This document shows positions 37,200-46,355 of a stretch of 64,000 bases of DNA, piece after piece. The notes beneath the pieces are model-generated. The model saw only the letters and a program-made list of their open reading frames with translations. It was not told the DNA's origin and did not search any database. The stretch is from Bradyrhizobium sp. WBAH42. Its GTDB lineage: Bacteria; Pseudomonadota; Alphaproteobacteria; Rhizobiales; Xanthobacteraceae. Position numbers and translations under genes: made by a program. Positions within the stretch are counted from its first letter, which is position 1. Each line of letters starts with the position of its first letter. The stretch is taken from contig NZ_CP036533.1 in NCBI RefSeq assembly GCF_024585265.1, positions 1,550,001 to 1,614,000 of the forward strand. Reading direction: 5' to 3'.

Positions 37200-37718
37200 A
37201 TGAAGAGACCTGCGACGACATCCACGACATCATGGCTCGCGGCGGCGGCCGCGGGGATGGTCGTCAGCGGCGGCCTCGTGGCCGCGCAATCGGCGCCCGA
37301 CGGCGAAAATGGCCGCTACAGCATGACGCCCATTCCCGAGGGCGTGCTGCGGCTCGACACGCGCACCGGCACGGTATCGACCTGTACCAAGAACGGCGCC
37401 GGCTGGGCCTGCTACGCAGTGCCTGACGAGCGGACGGCATTCGATGCCGAGATCGGCAGGCTCCAGGCCGAGGTCGAGAAGCTGAAGGGACAGCTCGCGG
37501 CGGGACCGCCGGTGTCGGGCAAGATCGACGAGGCGCTGCCGAAATCCGATCAGCTCAAGAAAGCCGAGCCCAAGGTCGCCGAGGGCGAGCGCAAGATCGA
37601 GATCCCGCTGCCGAGCGACAAGGACGTCGACCGCGTGATGTCGTTCCTGGAAAAGGCCTGGCGGCGGCTGATCGACATGGCCAACCGCGTGCAGAAGGAC
37701 GTGTCAGGGAAGATTTGA
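37200..37718 (+). CDS. Secreted coiled-coil protein of unknown function
   Basis: A 172-residue protein starting ATG 37200 (MKRPATTSTTSWLAAAAAG) with a signal peptide ending near VVSGGLVAAQS. The middle has a cysteine pair (VSTCTKNGAGWACYAVPDE) and then a short coiled coil (FDAEIGRLQAEVEKLKGQLA); the C-terminal third is charged (RVMSFLEKAWRRLIDMANRV). No family recognised. Divergent from the atp operon. A frame extension to 37047 has poor composition and was not used. Confidence 0.8.
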   Translation: MKRPATTSTTSWLAAAAAGMVVSGGLVAAQSAPDGENGRYSMTPIPEGVLRLDTRTGTVSTCTKNGAGWACYAVPDERTAFDAEIGRLQAEVEKLKGQLAAGPPVSGKIDEALPKSDQLKKAEPKVAEGERKIEIPLPSDKDVDRVMSFLEKAWRRLIDMANRVQKDVSGKI

Positions 37719-37734
37719 GGCGTGACGAGCTGCC

Positions 37735-37832
37735 GTAGGGTGGGCAAAGGCGCAAAGCGCCGTGCCCACCATGCCTCTACGACAATGAAGGAAGACGTGG
37801 GCACGGCGCTTGCGCGCCTTTGCCCACCCTAC
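37735..37832. repeat. GTAGGGTGGGCAAAG repeat (copy 4)
   Basis: Inverted ends GTAGGGTGGGCAAAGGCGC and GCGCCTTTGCCCACCCTAC with GCCGTGCCCACC and GTGGGCACGGC inside. The bases before it (ACGAGCTGCC) also match those before copy 1. Confidence 0.88.
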
Positions 37833-37860
37833 CGCAATGTTCGATCAATCGAGACCCGCT

Positions 37861-38334
37861 ATGACATCAGCCAGATCCGTCACACGCTCCGCACCGTCGT
37901 CGGTGCAGGCTACCACCGTCACATCGTCGCTGCTCACCGTGCAGACGCCCGGCCGCGGCTTCACCGATCTGACCAGCGAGGCCGCGAAATTCATCGCCGA
38001 GGCGCACGCAGGTGAGGGCGCGTTGACGCTGTTCATCCGCCACACCTCGGCCTCGCTGACGATCCAGGAGAACGCCGACCCTTCCGTGCTCGTCGATCTC
38101 ACCACGGCCCTGTCACGGCTCGCACCGGAGAATGCCGGCTGGACCCATGACACCGAGGGACCCGACGACATGCCGGCCCACGTCAAGACCATGCTGACGC
38201 AGACGTCGCTCCAGGTCCCGGTCCTGGACGGCAGGCTCGCGCTCGGCACCTGGCAGGCGATCTATCTGATCGAGCATCGCAGCCGCCCGCACCGCCGTGA
38301 GATCGTGCTGCAATTCATTGGCAGCAACCGCTAA
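37861..38334 (+). CDS. YjbQ-family (UPF0047) protein
   Basis: A 157-residue protein of the YjbQ fold, whose members have thiamin phosphate synthase-like side activity; the physiological role is unclear. The conserved histidines appear in LTLFIRHTSASLTIQENAD and in DDMPAHVKTML, and near the end in LGTWQAIYLIEHRSRPHRR. The start at ATG 37861 gives about 25 extra N-terminal residues of low complexity. Followed by a terminator. Confidence 0.92.
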   Translation: MTSARSVTRSAPSSVQATTVTSSLLTVQTPGRGFTDLTSEAAKFIAEAHAGEGALTLFIRHTSASLTIQENADPSVLVDLTTALSRLAPENAGWTHDTEGPDDMPAHVKTMLTQTSLQVPVLDGRLALGTWQAIYLIEHRSRPHRREIVLQFIGSNR

Positions 38335-38346
38335 CCAGACAAAGCA

Positions 38347-38375
38347 AAACCGGCCGCGGAGACCGCGGCCGGTTT
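38347..38375. terminator. Bidirectional hairpin terminator
   Basis: AAACCGGCCGCGG (38347-38359), loop AGA, CCGCGGCCGGTTT (38363-38375): a perfect 13-base stem between the convergent yjbQ-like and transporter genes. Confidence 0.82.
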
Positions 38376-38399
38376 CGTGTCGTCGATCTCTGCTTCGGA

Positions 38400-40064
38400 T
38401 CAGGTCGCCTTGATGTCGACGTCCTTGGTCTCCGGCAGGAACAGGAAGCCGATCACCACGGTAATCGAGGCGAAGATGATCGGGTACCAGAGGCCGGCAT
38501 AGATGTCGCCGGTCGAGGCCACGATGGCGAAGGCGGTGGCGGGCAGGAGGCCGCCGAACCAGCCGTTGCCGATGTGGTAGGGCAGCGACATCGAGGTGTA
38601 GCGGATGCGGGTCGGGAACAATTCGACCAGCATCGCGGCGATCGGGCCGTACACCATGGTGACGAACAGGACCAGGATGAACAGCAGGCCGATGATGGCC
38701 GCCACCTGCGGACGGAAGATGTCGAGCGGGTGCGACATCTTCACGATGCCGGCGTCACCCGCCTTGGGATAGCCAGCCGCCTGCACCGCGGCGAGAACCG
38801 CCGGGTTGCTGTCCTTGGCGTTGGCGTAGGGCACGTCCTTGCCGTTGACCACGACCTTCACGCCCGAGCCGGCCGGACCCGGCGTCGTCGCATACTTGAC
38901 CGACGATTGCGACAGGTAGGCGCGCGCGGTGTCGCAAGGCGCGGTGAAGACGCGGGTGCCGACCGGGTTGAACAGATCGCCGCAGCCGGCGGGATCGGCC
39001 ACCACCTCGACCTTGACCGACTCGATCGCCTTTTCCAGCGCCGGATTGGCGTTGGTGGTGATCATCTTGAAGATCGGGAAGAAGGTCAGCGCCGCGATCA
39101 GACAGCCGCCGAGGATGATCGGCTTGCGGCCGATCTTGTCGGACAGCATGCCGAACACGATGAAGAAGCCGGTGCCGAGCAGCAGCGACCAGGCGATCAG
39201 CAGGTTGGCGGTATAGCCGTCGACCTTCAGGATCGATTGCAGGAAGAACAGCGCGTAGAACTGGCCGGTGTACCAGACCACGCCCTGGCCCATCACGCCG
39301 CCGAGCAGAGCGAGCAGCACGAGCTTGCCGTTCTGCCAGTTGCCGAAGGCCTCCGTCAGCGGCGCCTTCGAGCCCTTCCCTTCCTCCTTCATCTTCTGGA
39401 AGATCGGCGATTCGTTCAGGCGAAGCCGGATCCAGACCGAGATGCCGAGCAGCAGCACCGACACCAGGAACGGAATGCGCCAGCCCCACGCCGCGAAGTC
39501 GGCCTCGCCGAGCGCGGTGCGGGTGAACAGGATCACCAGCAGCGACAGGAACAGGCCGAGCGTCGCCGTGGTCTGGATGAAGGAGGTGTAGAAGCCGCGC
39601 TTGCCGTTCGGCGCATGCTCCGCGACGTAGGTCGCCGCACCGCCATATTCGCCGCCGAGCGCCAGGCCCTGGGCGAGGCGCAGCGCGATCAGGATGATCG
39701 GAGCCGCGATGCCGATGGTGGCCGCGTTGGGCAACAGGCCGACGATGAAGGTCGACAGGCCCATGATCAGGATGGTGACGAGGAAGGTGTATTTGCGGCC
39801 GACGATGTCGCCGACGCGGCCGAACACGATGGCGCCGAACGGACGCACCAGAAAGCCCGCGGCAAACGCCAGCAGCGCGAAGATATCGCGGGTTGCCGGC
39901 GGATAGGCCGAGAAGAACTGCGCGCCGATGATCGAGGCGAGCGAACCGTAGAGATAGAAGTCGTACCACTCGAACACGGTACCGAGCGAGGAGGCGAGAA
40001 TGACGAACCGTTCGTCCTTCGTCATCCCTCCCGCGCCTGCTTGAGACACAGCCATTGTCGACAT
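38400..40064 (-). CDS. MFS transporter, metabolite:H+ symporter (MHS) type
   Basis: A 554-residue transporter of the ShiA/ProP/KgtP group. Marks include GTVFEWYDFYLYGSLA at helix 1, GRVGDIVGRKYTF in loop 2-3, and ALRLAQGLALGGEYGGAATY. About 12 helices. Between the helix ending near residue 335 and the next near 450 is an unusually long hydrophilic loop with three cysteines (PAGCGDLF, TAPCDTA). Start is ATG 40064; upstream frame is not coding. Likely substrate a carboxylate or amino-acid derivative, not resolvable here. Divergent from an orphan response regulator. Confidence 0.92.
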   Translation of the reverse strand: MSTMAVSQAGAGGMTKDERFVILASSLGTVFEWYDFYLYGSLASIIGAQFFSAYPPATRDIFALLAFAAGFLVRPFGAIVFGRVGDIVGRKYTFLVTILIMGLSTFIVGLLPNAATIGIAAPIILIALRLAQGLALGGEYGGAATYVAEHAPNGKRGFYTSFIQTTATLGLFLSLLVILFTRTALGEADFAAWGWRIPFLVSVLLLGISVWIRLRLNESPIFQKMKEEGKGSKAPLTEAFGNWQNGKLVLLALLGGVMGQGVVWYTGQFYALFFLQSILKVDGYTANLLIAWSLLLGTGFFIVFGMLSDKIGRKPIILGGCLIAALTFFPIFKMITTNANPALEKAIESVKVEVVADPAGCGDLFNPVGTRVFTAPCDTARAYLSQSSVKYATTPGPAGSGVKVVVNGKDVPYANAKDSNPAVLAAVQAAGYPKAGDAGIVKMSHPLDIFRPQVAAIIGLLFILVLFVTMVYGPIAAMLVELFPTRIRYTSMSLPYHIGNGWFGGLLPATAFAIVASTGDIYAGLWYPIIFASITVVIGFLFLPETKDVDIKAT

Positions 40065-40357
40065 GTTGAGTCGCTCCCCGAAATACGTTTCCTCGCGCCC
40101 CCAGAATGTCCGGACGTGCCGGATCAGCCCAGGTCTTGACCACAAGGTAACATCGGCGTGAAACCCGCCCCAATACGACTTTCGGCCTTGCGCACGGGCG
40201 CTGTGGTATCCGGGGCCGGTGCGCAAGCACCGAGACCAGGGATTAACCCCTTTGCAGCAAAGGGATAATGTGCACTTGCATGCCACGGCCGCTCGGGGAA
40301 GAATTGACCCGCCCGGGATCTGTTCGCCGACCCGGCGCGAACGACAGCAAGAGAACG

Positions 40358-41029
40358 ATGAACGCTCCTTCGACTCACCTCGTCATCGCCGATGATCATC
40401 CCCTGTTCCGCGATGCGCTGCGGCAGGCGGTGGCAGGCGTCCTCCCCTCGGCCCGGATCGACGAGGCCGGATCCTTCGAGGACCTGACCAAGCTCCTGGA
40501 ACAGAACTCCGAGGTCGACCTCGTCCTGCTCGACCTCTCCATGCCCGGGATCTCCGGCTTTTCCGGCCTGATCTATCTGCGCGCGCAATATCCGGCGATT
40601 CCGGTCGTCATCGTCTCGGCCTCCGACGACAGCGCCACGATCCGCCGCTCGCTCGATTTCGGCGCGTCCGGCTTCATCCCCAAGCGGTTCGGGGTCGAGA
40701 CCCTGCGTGACGCCATCCTCAAGGTGATGGAAGGCGACATCTGGGTTCCCGCCGATACCGACCTCTCCGCCGCCGCCGACCCCGACATGACGCGCCTGCG
40801 CGACCGCCTGGTGACGCTGACGCCGCAGCAGGTTCGCGTCCTCATGATGCTGTCGGAAGGTCTCCTCAACAAGCAGATCGCCTACGAGCTCGGCGTCTCC
40901 GAGGCCACCATCAAGGCCCATGTCTCGGCGATCCTGCAAAAGCTCGGCGTCGAGAGTCGGACGCAAGCGGTGATTGCCGCCGCGAAGATCGCCGGCGGCC
41001 AATGGAAGCAGGGCACGCCGACGGGGTGA
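40358..41029 (+). CDS. Orphan LuxR-type response regulator
   Basis: A 223-residue regulator, start ATG 40358. Receiver: LVIADDHPLFRDAL, phospho-acceptor LVLLDLSMPGISGF, VSASDDSATI and GFIPKRFG. HTH: LTPQQVRVLMMLSEGLLNKQ, then AYELGVSEATIKAHVSAIL. No kinase is adjacent; neighbours are the divergent MHS transporter and the convergent ATPase regulator. It may control the transporter or answer a distant hybrid kinase. Confidence 0.92.
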   Translation: MNAPSTHLVIADDHPLFRDALRQAVAGVLPSARIDEAGSFEDLTKLLEQNSEVDLVLLDLSMPGISGFSGLIYLRAQYPAIPVVIVSASDDSATIRRSLDFGASGFIPKRFGVETLRDAILKVMEGDIWVPADTDLSAAADPDMTRLRDRLVTLTPQQVRVLMMLSEGLLNKQIAYELGVSEATIKAHVSAILQKLGVESRTQAVIAAAKIAGGQWKQGTPTG

Positions 41030-41033
41030 GCCG

Positions 41034-43865
41034 CTACAGCGTGGTCAGAAGCAGGTTGGCCGCTCTGATATCCGCCGTCTCGGAGCCCTCGGCAAAGCCC
41101 TCGAGCGCCGATTGGAGCCATCGCTTCGCCTCGTCGCGCTGCCCGCGTTCAGCAAACAGCCCGGCGAGATCGATCGCGGCGCGCAGCTCCCACGCTGTGG
41201 CGCCTTGGCGGCGACACAGATCCAGCGCTTGCATCAAGTGAACCTCTGGTTGCTCGGCTCTCGGCTCTGGCAGGTGCAACAGGACCTTGGCCTTCATCCG
41301 CAGCAATTCAGGCATGTAGAGATGATCGCCGCTCTGAGCGACGAGGCGGATCGCATCGTCGATCAGGCGCGCGCTCTGCTCGATCTGTCCAAGCGCCAGC
41401 AAGCCTTGAACCAGCGCGATGTTGAAGGTGGTGGTGAGCAATTCGTAGCCGGCCTCGTGGAGCTCGCATAGGCAAGCCTCGATCGTCTCGACGCCATGTG
41501 CGGCGTCTCCCCGCCGGATCGCCAGTTCGCCTTTCACGCCGCGGCCCACCAGGAGATAGGGACCCATCGATCGAGATTCGGCATGCGCGATGAACTGGTC
41601 GATGCGCTGTTCCGCGCCGTCGAGATCACCGTCCCAAAGCGACATCGAGACCGCCCAGATCAGCGCGATGCAGAGCGTGATCGGATGCTCCATCTGCGCG
41701 GCTTCAGTCACCGTCTGTTCCGCCAGCTGCCGCGCGTCCGCGGGCCGGCCCTGCAACCAGAGTTCGCGCGCCAGCGTGATGCCGGCCCGGTTGCGATGGT
41801 CGAAGCCATGGATGGTGCTGATTCGTTCCGCGCCCGGCCCTTGCCATGCGACCTCCAGCATCCTCAGCGCGTCGCGGTGCTTGCCGGCCAGATGAAGCGA
41901 GACCCCGAGCAGCGAATGGGCGAGGACGATCGAGCCGGGATCGCCGAGCGGCTGCGCGACCGCAAGGCTCTGCTGCGCATAGCCAAGCGCGGCGTCGAAC
42001 TGCCCCATCCGTTCGTGGAAGATATGCATGCGGCCGAGCAGCTGGAGCTGGTTCGGCGCGTCGCCGCGCGCCTCGGCGATCGCAAGGCTCCGGCTCAAGG
42101 CCACGCGCGCCGCCTCGCTGCCGCCGCGCGTGAACATCAGGGTCAGTCCGAGGGCGGCCTGGATGTGCATTTCAGCGGCGCTGCCACGCGCGGACGGGGT
42201 CATCGCACGCAGTGCCCGTTCCGACCAGCGCCGGCATTCGACCAAGAGCGACATCGCGAGGAAGATCGGTGCTGCCGCGGCGGCGAGCGCAATGCCGGCA
42301 TTGGCGTCGCCGCCCGCGCCAAAACTCCAGTCCAGCGCGGCACGCACGTTGTGGAGCGCGGAGAAGTGGATCGCCCGTTCGTCGGCGTTCGGTGTTGCCG
42401 CCCATGTGCTGCCGGCCTGCTCCAGCCATCGCCGGTAGTAGGTCGCGTGGCGGGCGGCGAGCGCGGCGTCGTTCGGCTCGATCTCGAGCAGATAGGCGCG
42501 GGTGGTATCGAGCAGACGGTAGCGCATCATGGCGCCGATCGGCCGCGGCGCGACCATCGATTTGGCGACGAGACTGTCGATGGCATCGAACAAGCGGGAG
42601 CGGTCGGCACGTTCATCCGGGACGACCTCGAGGGCCGCGTCGATGGTGAAGTGACCCACGAAGACCGCCAGCCTCCGCAGCACGAGGCGCTCGATGTCGG
42701 ACAGCAGCCCATAGCTCCAGTCCAGCGTCGCCCGCAACGTCTTCTGCCGCGGCGGCGCGGTGCGCTGGCCCTGCCAGAGCAGATTGAGACGCTCGTCGAG
42801 CAGCGCGGCCGTCTGCTGCAGGCCGTAAGCTTCGACGCGGCCGGCGGCGAGTTCGATCGCCAGGGCCATGCCGTCAAGATTGCGGCAAATCCTCGCGATA
42901 GTCGCGGCGTTGGTATCGTCCAGCGTGATCTGCGCGCCGCCGGCCGTGGCACGTTCGAGGAAGAGCTGAAGTGCGGGATAGGTCTGCGCAGCCGCCGCGG
43001 TCAGCCCGGCACTGTCAGGCGGAACGGCGAGCGGCGCCAATCGATAGACCTGCTCGCCCTCGACGCGCAGGGCTTCGCGGCTGGTGGCGAGAATGTGGAC
43101 ATCCGGCGCAGCGTGGAAGATCGCCGAAGCCAGCGGTGCCGCCGCGGCGATGACATGCTCGCAATTGTCGAGGATGAGCAGCATCCGCTTGTCCCGGAGA
43201 TGCGCGAGCAGCGCGGGCAGGGGGTCGTCGGTCTCGGCCGGCAAGCCGAGCATCAGCAGGATCGAGGTGATCACGAGATCGGGATCGCTGAGCGCGGCAA
43301 GGTCGACGAAATGCGCGGCGTCGGAGAACGTCGCGAGCAGCTCGTGGGCGATCGCGACCGCGACGGCAGTCTTGCCGACGCCGCCCGGACCGACGATCGC
43401 GACGAAGCGGGAGGTGAGAAGCTTGTCGGAGATGGCGGCGACCGCCTGGTCGCGTCCGACCATCCGCTGCAGCCGGTTCGGCAGCTTGACCGGCGGCAAT
43501 TCCATGGACGGGGGCGAGCGCCGCGCTGCCGGAAGCTCCGTCTGGGAGATCGGCGCCACGAAGCAATAGCCGCGCCCGGAAAGCGTGGCGATGTATCGCG
43601 CGCCGTCCTTGCCGTCGCCGAGCGCCTTGCGCAGAGCGGCGATGTGAAAGCGCAGATTGGCCTCTTCGACGGTGATGCCGGGCCACACCAGGGCCATCAG
43701 ATCCCATTTGCTGACGACCTCGTTCGGCCGCGACATCAGCGCGATCAGCGCGTCGAAGGCCTTCGCGCCCAGCGGCACCGCGACGCCGTCGCGCGTCACG
43801 AGCCTTTCATGTGGCGCTACGGTGAATGGTCCGAACGAGAGCCTTGGCCCGGCCGGCGTGGTCAT
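41034..43865 (-). CDS. Winged-helix ATPase regulator (STAND-like, COG3903)
   Basis: A 943-residue signal-transducing ATPase. Residues about 8-105 are an OmpR-type winged helix (LSFGPFTVAPHERLV, then FDALIALMSRPNEVVSK and RYIATLSGRGYCFVAP). Then the P-loop GPGGVGKTAVAV (about 159-170), Walker B RMLLILDNCEHVI, and a long helical C-terminus resembling TPR repeats (for example ALGYAQQSLAVAQPLGD). There is no receiver domain, so it probably switches by nucleotide and ligand. Start ATG 43865. Divergent from ohr, the hydrolase and cytochrome P460, which it probably controls; convergent with the response regulator (stops four bases apart). Confidence 0.9.
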   Translation of the reverse strand: MTTPAGPRLSFGPFTVAPHERLVTRDGVAVPLGAKAFDALIALMSRPNEVVSKWDLMALVWPGITVEEANLRFHIAALRKALGDGKDGARYIATLSGRGYCFVAPISQTELPAARRSPPSMELPPVKLPNRLQRMVGRDQAVAAISDKLLTSRFVAIVGPGGVGKTAVAVAIAHELLATFSDAAHFVDLAALSDPDLVITSILLMLGLPAETDDPLPALLAHLRDKRMLLILDNCEHVIAAAAPLASAIFHAAPDVHILATSREALRVEGEQVYRLAPLAVPPDSAGLTAAAAQTYPALQLFLERATAGGAQITLDDTNAATIARICRNLDGMALAIELAAGRVEAYGLQQTAALLDERLNLLWQGQRTAPPRQKTLRATLDWSYGLLSDIERLVLRRLAVFVGHFTIDAALEVVPDERADRSRLFDAIDSLVAKSMVAPRPIGAMMRYRLLDTTRAYLLEIEPNDAALAARHATYYRRWLEQAGSTWAATPNADERAIHFSALHNVRAALDWSFGAGGDANAGIALAAAAAPIFLAMSLLVECRRWSERALRAMTPSARGSAAEMHIQAALGLTLMFTRGGSEAARVALSRSLAIAEARGDAPNQLQLLGRMHIFHERMGQFDAALGYAQQSLAVAQPLGDPGSIVLAHSLLGVSLHLAGKHRDALRMLEVAWQGPGAERISTIHGFDHRNRAGITLARELWLQGRPADARQLAEQTVTEAAQMEHPITLCIALIWAVSMSLWDGDLDGAEQRIDQFIAHAESRSMGPYLLVGRGVKGELAIRRGDAAHGVETIEACLCELHEAGYELLTTTFNIALVQGLLALGQIEQSARLIDDAIRLVAQSGDHLYMPELLRMKAKVLLHLPEPRAEQPEVHLMQALDLCRRQGATAWELRAAIDLAGLFAERGQRDEAKRWLQSALEGFAEGSETADIRAANLLLTTL

Positions 43866-44059
43866 CGCGAAATCTTGCTCATTTGCGAACCGGATAGCCA
43901 GAGGGCAGCCATCCGGCAAGGCCTGCGTTGCATCGGCATCAGGCCACGTTTGCAGGCCTCGCAACAGCTTCTGCGCCGGCCTCACAATTTCTCACAAGTC
44001 CCAACGGGTTTCCGGAGCACGTCGCTGCTAGTCAGGTGCGCGACGGCAAGGAGCTCTCC

Positions 44060-44479
44060 ATGACAGAAACGGCAAAACTGCTCTACACGGCCCGGACGCA
44101 CACCAACGGCGGCCGCCACGACGGCATGTCGCGCAGTTCCGACGGTCGCCTCGACGTCAAGCTGTCGCCGCCGGGCGGGGCCGGCATCGGCACCAATCCC
44201 GAGCAGTTGTTTGCGGCCGGCTGGTCGGCCTGCTTCGAAGGCGCGATGGAACTCGCCGCGCGCAAGCGGAAGGTGATGCTTCCCAGGAAAAGCGCGATCG
44301 ATGCGGAGATCGATCTCGTGCTCGACGAGGGCGCCTACTCGCTGAGGGCGCGCCTCAATGTCAGCCTGCCGGGGCTCGACCCCGAGATCGCACGCGGCAT
44401 CCTCGATGAAGCGCATCAAACCTGCCCCTACTCCAAGGCCGTCCGCGGCAACATCGACGTCACGATCGCGCTGATCTGA
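44060..44479 (+). CDS. ohr: Organic hydroperoxide resistance protein (Ohr)
   Basis: Thiol peroxidase of 139 residues that reduces organic and fatty-acid hydroperoxides. Ohr marks: TARTHTNGGRHDGMSRSSDG, the first catalytic cysteine in AAGWSACFEGAM, and the second in EAHQTCPYSKAVRGN. Start ATG 44060 after GGCAAGGAG. No OhrR-type MarR gene is adjacent, as is usual; the divergent ATPase regulator takes its place. Confidence 0.95.
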   Translation: MTETAKLLYTARTHTNGGRHDGMSRSSDGRLDVKLSPPGGAGIGTNPEQLFAAGWSACFEGAMELAARKRKVMLPRKSAIDAEIDLVLDEGAYSLRARLNVSLPGLDPEIARGILDEAHQTCPYSKAVRGNIDVTIALI

Positions 44480-44514
44480 CGCACCATCATCAACCACGAC
44501 GAGGTCACACCATC

Positions 44515-45543
44515 ATGAAGCAGATCATCGATCAGCACCGCCGCCAGTTTCTCGGCATTGCCACGGGAGCCGCCGCCGTCGGTCTCGGCATGGTCGCGTT
44601 CGCTCGTGCCGAGACGGAACCGCAGCGAACCTCCGCATCGAATACATCCTTCGGCGCGATCAAGCAGATCGATGCCGGCGTTCTCAACGTCGGCTATGCC
44701 GAGGTGGGGCCCTCGAACGGTCCGGTGGCGATCCTGCTGCACGGCTGGCCCTACGACATTCACGCCTTCATCGACGTCGCGCCGCTCCTGGCCAAGGCCG
44801 GCTATCGCGTGATCATCCCATACTTGCGTGGCTACGGCGCGACGCACTTCCTCTCCAGCGAAACGCCGCGCAACGGCGAGCCTGTGGCCATGGCCGCGGA
44901 CATCATCGCGCTGATGGACAAGCTCGAGATCAAGAAGGCCGTGGTCGCCGGCTTCGACTGGGGTGCGCGCACCGCCGACATTATCGCCGCGCTGTGGCCG
45001 GAGCGTTGCCGCGCGCTGGTATCGGTCAGTGGCTATCTGATCTCCAGCCAGGCTGCCGGCAGCGCGCCGTTGCCGCCGCAGGCGGAGCTGCAATGGTGGT
45101 ACCAGTTCTACTTCGCGACCGAGCGCGGCCGCGCCGGATACGAGAAGTACACGCACGATTTCGCCAAGCTGATCTGGAAGCTCGCCTCGCCGCAGTGGAA
45201 GTTCGACGACGCCACCTTCAACAGGAGCGCGGCGGCGCTCGACAACGGGGATCATGTCGCGATCACCATCCACAATTACCGCTGGCGGCTCGGGCTCGCC
45301 CAGGGCGAGGCGAAATACGAGCACCTCGAAAAGAAGCTGGCCGCAGCTCCGCAGATCGAGGTGCCGACGATCACGATGGAGGGCGATGCCAACGGCGCGC
45401 CCCATCCCGACCCCAGCGCCTATGCCAAGAAGTTCTCAGGCCGATACGAGTTTCGCCTGATCACCGGCGGCGTCGGCCACAATCTGCCGCAGGAAGCACC
45501 ACAAGCCTTCGCCAAGGCCGTCATCGACGCCGACGACGCCTGA
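44515..45543 (+). CDS. Tat-exported alpha/beta hydrolase (epoxide hydrolase-like)
   Basis: A 342-residue hydrolase. The N-terminus has a Tat-like signal (HRRQFLGIATGAAAVGLG) leading to AFARAE. The fold shows the oxyanion loop LLHGWPYDIHAF, the nucleophile elbow VAGFDWGARTADI with aspartate as nucleophile (G-x-D-x-G), as in epoxide hydrolases and dehalogenases, and the catalytic histidine in GGVGHNLPQEAP. It lies 35 bases after ohr and 71 before cytochrome P460. Confidence 0.9.
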   Translation: MKQIIDQHRRQFLGIATGAAAVGLGMVAFARAETEPQRTSASNTSFGAIKQIDAGVLNVGYAEVGPSNGPVAILLHGWPYDIHAFIDVAPLLAKAGYRVIIPYLRGYGATHFLSSETPRNGEPVAMAADIIALMDKLEIKKAVVAGFDWGARTADIIAALWPERCRALVSVSGYLISSQAAGSAPLPPQAELQWWYQFYFATERGRAGYEKYTHDFAKLIWKLASPQWKFDDATFNRSAAALDNGDHVAITIHNYRWRLGLAQGEAKYEHLEKKLAAAPQIEVPTITMEGDANGAPHPDPSAYAKKFSGRYEFRLITGGVGHNLPQEAPQAFAKAVIDADDA

Positions 45544-45614
45544 TCGTTCATGCGATGCCTCGGTCCAGCTTGGCTGGACCGGGAATGTGCCGCGATCCAA
45601 CTAGAAGAAACCTC

Positions 45615-46175
45615 ATGCCATCTATCGAAGCTGAAAAGAAAGAGCGCTCCTACGTCACGGCGATCACGCTGGCCGTGCTCCTCCTGGTCGTTCTCCTGAC
45701 TTGCGTGCCGTATCTGGTCTCGATCGCTCTTGCCGAGGGGCCTCCGCAAAATACCGCGGACGCCTCGCCGATCTTCGGCGTCACCATTCCGCCCGGCTAC
45801 AAGCAATGGGAGCTGATCGCTCCGGCAGAGGAGGCCGCCCCGCTCGACGAACTTCGCGCTGTCGTGGGCAACCAGACCGCCATCGACGCCTATCAAGCCA
45901 GCAAGCTCCCATTCCCGGACGGCACCATCCTGGTCAAGCGCGCCTGGAAGCGCAAACAGTCGCCGGAGTTTGCGTCCGCGACGATTCCCGGGGCCGCCAC
46001 AACGGTCCAGGTGATGGTCAAGGATTCCAAGAAATATGCCGCAACGGGCGGCTGGGGCTTTGGCCGCTTCATCGACGGCAAACCGGTCGACGAGGCTCAG
46101 CACCGCACGTGCTGGGGCTGTCACGAAGCCCGCGCGAGGAGCCGCGACTACGTCTTCACGCGGCTTGCGCCCTGA
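45615..46175 (+). CDS. Membrane-anchored cytochrome P460-family protein
   Basis: A 186-residue c-type heme protein. An N-terminal anchor or signal (AITLAVLLLVVLLTCVPYLV) is followed by the P460 domain (IFGVTIPPGYKQWELIAP, RAVVGNQTAIDAYQ, PFPDGTILVKRAWKRK, YAATGGWGFGRFIDGKPV). The heme attachment site is HRTCWGCHEARARSRDYVF (CxxCH). Relatives include the hydroxylamine- or NO-oxidising P460 and cytochrome c'-beta, which bind NO. Whether the Lys cross-link exists cannot be seen. Last gene of the ohr operon, which ends at the terminator at 46356. Confidence 0.92.
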   Translation: MPSIEAEKKERSYVTAITLAVLLLVVLLTCVPYLVSIALAEGPPQNTADASPIFGVTIPPGYKQWELIAPAEEAAPLDELRAVVGNQTAIDAYQASKLPFPDGTILVKRAWKRKQSPEFASATIPGAATTVQVMVKDSKKYAATGGWGFGRFIDGKPVDEAQHRTCWGCHEARARSRDYVFTRLAP

Positions 46176-46248
46176 GCGCAGCTTGGCTGCGCAATCATTC
46201 CGCCCCCACCGTCTTGTGCCATCATCCACTCTCTTCCTTGCTCGGTTC

Positions 46249-46355
46249 GGGCTCGAAGCCCATGCAACTGTTCGGTTGAGGAAGACACCGGATCTGTCCC
46301 ACGCTCCCGGACAGGCTCTCAAGGCCTTTGAGCACGGTCGGGCTCAGATCCAGCG
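46249..46355 (+). ncRNA. Structured element, possible small RNA or 3' UTR
   Basis: Several hairpins lie in a row between the P460 stop and the terminator: GGGCT-CGA-AGCCC (46249-46261), an outer pair GGATCTG (46290-46296) with CAGATCC (46345-46351), and inside it GTCC/GGAC (46296-46312) and CTCAA/TTGAG (46318-46332). The order suggests a three-way junction feeding into the terminator. Could equally be the folded 3' end of the ohr message. Confidence 0.3.

Noticed and set aside
36893..37225. Minus-strand frame of 110 codons upstream of atpI
   Set aside because: It covers the atpI promoter and the start of the oppositely transcribed secreted-protein gene; it has no ribosome site.
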